A stretch of 64,000 bases of DNA, taken from Curtobacterium flaccumfaciens. Lineage in GTDB: Bacteria > Actinomycetota > Actinomycetes > Actinomycetales > Microbacteriaceae. The stretch is taken from assembly GCF_013359815.1 (NCBI RefSeq), contig NZ_JABMCF010000032.1, positions 124,001 to 188,000 on the forward strand. The letters are read 5' to 3'. Numbering within the stretch: position 1 is the first letter of the stretch; each line of letters begins with the position of its first letter. Made by a program: the position numbers and the translations under genes. Of the stretch, positions 60,837-64,000 are shown one piece after another. The notes beneath the pieces are model-generated. The model was not told the origin of the DNA. It saw only the letters and a list, made by a program, of their open reading frames with translations, and ran no database searches.

Positions 60837-61384
60837 GCGGTCAGCCCCAGATCAGCCAACCCGATGGCCGCGAAGTACGGGTAGCCAGCCGCCTCGATCG
60901 TCTCCTTGGCACCGGTGTCCCGGTCGACGACGACCGCGACGGCGGCGATGATCGCGCCCTCGCGCTCGAGCGCCTCGGCCGCCTTGAGCGGCGAGCCGCC
61001 GGTGGTGGAGGTGTCCTCGAGCACGACGACGCGCTTGCCCTTGAGGTCCGGTCCCTCGACCTGCTTGCCGCGGCCGTGGTCCTTCGGCTCCTTGCGGACG
61101 ACGAAGGCGTCGTAGGTCAGGCCCTGGGCTGCGGCCTGGTGCAGGACGGCGCTGGCGATCGGGTCGGCGCCCATGGTCAGGCCACCGACGGCGGAGACGT
61201 CCGGCACCTGCTGCACGAGCTCGGTCATGACCTGGCCGATCAGCGGCGCGACGCGGTGGTCCAGGCTGACCTTCCGCAGGTCGATGTAGTACGTCGCCTT
61301 CTTCCCGCTGGTCAGGGTGAAGTCGCCGTGGAACACCGCTTCGGAGGAGATGTACTGGATCAACTGTTCGCGCGCGTCGGTCAC
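60833..61384 (-). CDS. pyrE: Orotate phosphoribosyltransferase
   Basis: The product has 183 residues from GTG at 61384; TACCCT 8 nt upstream and the lack of a ribosome binding site indicate a leaderless mRNA. The PRPP-binding motif VVVLEDTSTTGGSPLKA (residues about 120-136), the flexible loop KEPKDHGRGKQVEG and the N-terminal FTLTSGKKATYYIDLRKV (substrate-binding) are all present. It makes orotidine 5'-monophosphate in pyrimidine synthesis. It is coupled by GTGA overlap to the septum-domain gene. A much longer frame in the same phase is rejected because it spans the divergent gene. Confidence 0.96.
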   Translation of the reverse strand: MTDAREQLIQYISSEAVFHGDFTLTSGKKATYYIDLRKVSLDHRVAPLIGQVMTELVQQVPDVSAVGGLTMGADPIASAVLHQAAAQGLTYDAFVVRKEPKDHGRGKQVEGPDLKGKRVVVLEDTSTTGGSPLKAAEALEREGAIIAAVAVVVDRDTGAKETIEAAGYPYFAAIGLADLGLTA

Positions 61385-61480
61385 AGCGCACAAGGGTAGT
61401 CGGTCGGGCCCGCAACGCGCTCCCCCAGCCTGTGGGTCTGTGCGTACCGGCACCGAGGCGGCCTCGGTACGCTCCGGGGC

Positions 61481-63148
61481 ATGTCCCGAGCACCGCGTCG
61501 CCCCGCCGTGGAGCCGGCTCCGTCCGGCGGCCGCCGGACCGGTGGGGTGGCCGTCACGATCGGACGGGAGGCCCTGGGCGGCCTGGTCGCGCTGGCCCTG
61601 GCCGTCATCGCCCTGCGCCACGTCGTCGCGACGGAACGGGTGGCGTTGCTCTGGTACGACGGCGACTCGGTGCTGCTGCCGCTCGTCGAGCGCTCGCTGC
61701 AGGCCGGCCAGCCGTTCGAGTGGGCGATGTCGCCCGCGCTGTTCTTCTTCCCCGAGCTGCCCGTGTACCTGTTCTGCTCGCTGGTGACCGGGACCCCGCA
61801 GCAGGCCCTGGCGCTGAACGGGGTGCTCGTGCTGCTCGCCGTCTACGCGCTGGTGCGGGCCGCCGCGAACGAGCTGATGCCGTCCGCCGGGCGCCCTGCG
61901 CGGATCGCGGTGTCGGCGGGGGCACTCGGCCTGGTCACGCTGCTGGTGCTGACCGAGTCGTCGGCGACCGCGACCTCGCTGGAGCTGGCGTCCCTGCTGC
62001 TCACGACGACCTACTACTACGGCGCCGTGCTGGCGGTTCTCGGCACCGCGGTGCTCGTGCTGCGGGCGGTGCGCCTCGGTCGGGCGTCGGTGCCGCTGCT
62101 CGTGGTGCTCGGCCTCGTCGCCGTGTGCACGACCGCGTCGAACCCGCTGTACGTGCCCTGGTCCGCCGCTCCCGTCGTCGTCACCCTCGGGCTCCTGGTG
62201 CTGGCGCGGCGGGTGCCGTGGCGCCCCGCTGCGTTGCTCGCCGGTGCCGTGACGGTCGGATCGGTCGTCGGGTACCTGGTGCGGATCCCACTCCGGCCGT
62301 TCGTCTCCCTCGACCCGGCGACGTACGTGCAGCCGTCGCGGGCCGGCGAGACCCTGCGGTTCTTCGCGGCACTGACCGACGACCGGGCGGGCACGGCACC
62401 GGGCGACCTCGGGCTCCTGCTGCTGTTCGCCGGGGTGCTCGTCACCGTCGGCGGCACGGTCTGGGCCTGGCGGGTCCGCACCGCACGCACCGTGCTGGTC
62501 GCGACGCTGCTGCCGCTGGTGACCGTCGTCGCCGTGTCCGTCGGGGTCGTCGCTGCCGGGTCCGAGACCCCGCGCTACCTGCAGCCGATCGTGACGGCAC
62601 CGCTGCTCGCCCTCGTCGCCGTGGCCGAGCTCACCCGCACCGCGGTCCGTCGCACCCGCGTGCACCGCCCGCACCGCGGGGTCCGGGCGGGGGTGGCGGT
62701 CGCGATGGCCGCCGTCCTCGCGACCGGGATCGCCGTGGCCCCCGGCACCGCCCACGCCGTGTCGACCGCGCGGTACCCGGCGGCCGCGTGCCTGGACCGC
62801 TGGGCCGACGGGCGCCAGGTCACCGGCGTCGGACAGTTCTGGACGGTCCGGCCCCTCGCCACCTACGCGTCGACGAACGTCGGGCTGCTGCAGGTCCGCG
62901 ACACCTTCGAGACGTACCCCTGGCTCGTCGACCTCGGCGCCTACCGCGACGCCGACCCGAGCTTCGTGGTGGTCGGCTCGCACGACCTCTGGACCACCGC
63001 GGTCGAGGACTCCCTCGGCCCCCCGGCGACGATCACCCACTGCACCGGGTTCGACGTCTACGACTACGCCGGCACCGCCGGGCAGGCGATCCTGCGGCGC
63101 GACGTCGTCGGGAGCGCCGACATCATCCGGCGCGACCGCGGCTTCTGA
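61481..63148 (+). CDS. Polytopic membrane protein, possible GT-C/mannosyltransferase-like
   Basis: The product has 555 residues with about eleven to twelve membrane segments and a C-terminal extracytoplasmic domain (about 420-555). An acidic YDGDSVLLPLV in the first loop resembles the catalytic Asp region of GT-C enzymes, but no family signature is complete. The C-terminal part contains CLDRWADGR and THCTGFDVYDYAG, with Cys residues that may pair. ATG at 61481 has TACGCT 7 nt upstream (leaderless), and the gene diverges from pyrE. I cannot assign a substrate; polyprenyl-linked sugar transfer is a guess. Confidence 0.75.
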   Translation: MSRAPRRPAVEPAPSGGRRTGGVAVTIGREALGGLVALALAVIALRHVVATERVALLWYDGDSVLLPLVERSLQAGQPFEWAMSPALFFFPELPVYLFCSLVTGTPQQALALNGVLVLLAVYALVRAAANELMPSAGRPARIAVSAGALGLVTLLVLTESSATATSLELASLLLTTTYYYGAVLAVLGTAVLVLRAVRLGRASVPLLVVLGLVAVCTTASNPLYVPWSAAPVVVTLGLLVLARRVPWRPAALLAGAVTVGSVVGYLVRIPLRPFVSLDPATYVQPSRAGETLRFFAALTDDRAGTAPGDLGLLLLFAGVLVTVGGTVWAWRVRTARTVLVATLLPLVTVVAVSVGVVAAGSETPRYLQPIVTAPLLALVAVAELTRTAVRRTRVHRPHRGVRAGVAVAMAAVLATGIAVAPGTAHAVSTARYPAAACLDRWADGRQVTGVGQFWTVRPLATYASTNVGLLQVRDTFETYPWLVDLGAYRDADPSFVVVGSHDLWTTAVEDSLGPPATITHCTGFDVYDYAGTAGQAILRRDVVGSADIIRRDRGF

Positions 63149-63222
63149 TCCACTGCTGAAGTTGTCCACAGCGGCGCGTTGCCGTCCGATGCTCGCTGTA
63201 CGGATGTATAGGCTCGTGCTCG

Positions 63223-64000
63223 ATGTCTCGTCCCACCAGCCCCCGCGCCCACCGTGTCCCCGTGCGCCTGCGCCTCGCCGTCACCGGCCTGGCACTCGCG
63301 GGCCTCGTCGGCACGGTCATCGCCGACGCTCCGGCCGCCCAGGCGGTGACCTACCCCACGTGGGACGAAGTGAAGTCCGCCCGCGGCAAGGAATCCGCCA
63401 AGCAGGGGCAGATCACCGAGATCCGGGGCATCATCAGCGAGCTCGACGCCAAGGTCGAGGCTGCCGAGACGAAGGCGCAGAAGCTCGGCGACGTGTTCTA
63501 CAAGGCACAGCGCAAGGCCCAGACCGCGGCGGAGAAGGAACAGCAGCTCCGCGCCGACGCCAAGGACCACGCGAAGGTCGCCGACCAGAGCGCCGCGCAG
63601 GCCGGGCAGTTCGCCGCGCAGATGTCCCGCTCCGGTGGCGCCGACGTCACCACCTCGGTGATCACCCAGGGCGAAGACGCCAGTGATCTGCTGTACAACC
63701 TCGGTGCGCTGAGCAAGCTCTCCGAGCAGGCCGAGCGTGTGCAGGCCGCCGCGAGCGCCGACGCCGCCGTCGCCAGCTCGCTCGAGGCGCAGGCCGACCG
63801 CGCCGCCGAAGCGCTGGGCGACCTCGCTGCCGAAGCCGAAGACCGCATGCAGGAAGCCCAGGCGGCGTCCGACGCCGTGCAGGCCGCCTACGACGAGCAG
63901 CAGTCGAACAAGGCCCGACTCGACGCCCAGCTCGCGACCCTGACCTCCGGCCGCGTCCGGACCGAAGCCGAGTTCGCCAAGGGTGAGCGCGTCCGCAAGG
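63223..64000 (+). CDS. Secreted coiled-coil protein, probable NlpC/P60 peptidoglycan hydrolase (3' end outside window)
   Basis: The frame is open from ATG at 63223 to the right edge (259 codons). A signal peptide (RLRLAVTGLALAGLVGTVIA) ends near AQA-VTYPTWDEV. Residues about 50-259 are a long coiled coil with charged and Ala/Gln/Glu/Lys heptads (SELDAKVEAAETKAQKL, AAEALGDLAAEAEDR). This N-terminal architecture, including TYPTWDEVKSA right after the signal, is typical of actinobacterial C40 (RipA-like) endopeptidases whose catalytic domain is at the C-terminus, which here is beyond the window. TAGGCT lies 8 nt before the start, again leaderless. Confidence 0.8.
   Translation, partial: MSRPTSPRAHRVPVRLRLAVTGLALAGLVGTVIADAPAAQAVTYPTWDEVKSARGKESAKQGQITEIRGIISELDAKVEAAETKAQKLGDVFYKAQRKAQTAAEKEQQLRADAKDHAKVADQSAAQAGQFAAQMSRSGGADVTTSVITQGEDASDLLYNLGALSKLSEQAERVQAAASADAAVASSLEAQADRAAEALGDLAAEAEDRMQEAQAASDAVQAAYDEQQSNKARLDAQLATLTSGRVRTEAEFAKGERVRK

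Noticed and set aside
60833-63169. 778-codon minus-strand frame ending with PyrE sequence
   Set aside because: Only the last 183 residues are PyrE; the rest is antisense to the polytopic membrane protein gene. The GTG at 61384 with a -10 hexamer is the likely start.

Overview
The window is high-GC actinobacterial DNA: mostly GC-rich codons, many GTG starts, Tat and secretory signals, LAFTG-type surface anchors and leaderless promoters. The gene mix (DUF4012 and fused tyrosine autokinase exopolysaccharide locus, EfeO/EfeB, septum-formation-domain protein, C40-type secreted protein with a coiled coil) fits a Microbacteriaceae member such as Curtobacterium. The genus is an inference from style and gene content. 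No rRNA, tRNA, insertion sequence, prophage or CRISPR array was recognised.

Layout. 0-7.2 kb: the 5' part of a giant Ig-like repeat surface protein (minus strand, running off the left edge), two tandem 109-residue paralogs of unknown function, a VanZ-like protein and a small LAFTG-anchored surface protein. 7.6-25.1 kb: an exopolysaccharide locus, almost entirely on the minus strand. Read in transcription order it has a fused Wzz/BY-kinase, a membrane-anchored BNR-like protein, an initiating polyprenyl glycosylphosphotransferase, a WecG/TagA transferase, two GT-B glycosyltransferases, a serine-acetyltransferase-like O-acetylase, a flippase, a polymerase/ligase, an acyltransferase-3, a GT2 glycosyltransferase (opposite strand), a pyruvyltransferase, GDP-mannose dehydratase, GDP-fucose synthase and a DUF4012 protein. 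The interior (about 11.5-20.5 kb) looks less GC-rich than its flanks, as expected of an exchangeable structure-specific block. Together the genes would build a fucose-containing, acylated and probably pyruvylated polymer by the Wzx/Wzy route.

25.3-36.3 kb: two CPBP proteases, a SpoIIE-type phosphatase, a TetR regulator, a secreted SGNH hydrolase, a lipoprotein, a CPBP-kinase-response regulator operon, an SRPBCC protein, a low-molecular-weight tyrosine phosphatase coupled to purA, and two very small genes. 36.4-49.5 kb: a secreted subtilase; a TetR / degenerate ABC ATPase / YhgE-Pip operon with a clear promoter-operator; a nucleoside-sugar-type dehydrogenase; a DUF559 protein; LacI and TetR regulators; a TrmH methyltransferase; and a NagD-like phosphatase. 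Four related palindromic elements with compensatory stem changes are dispersed here. 49.6-57.3 kb: efeO-efeB followed by a LAFTG-anchored phosphoesterase, a third CPBP protease, a DtxR-type metal regulator and a HEAT-repeat protein, with several intergenic repeats. 57.4-64 kb: an aldo/keto reductase, a septum-formation-domain membrane protein coupled to pyrE, a polytopic membrane protein, and the start of a secreted coiled-coil (probably NlpC/P60) protein cut by the right edge.

The most interesting items are the four-copy covarying palindrome family, the ABC-type subunit lacking every ATPase motif, the tandem 109-residue paralogs, and about sixteen genes whose -10 hexamer sits 6-9 nt before the start codon, implying leaderless mRNAs. 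Most very long open frames antisense to the repeat protein, the subtilase and other genes are composition artefacts and are not annotated.
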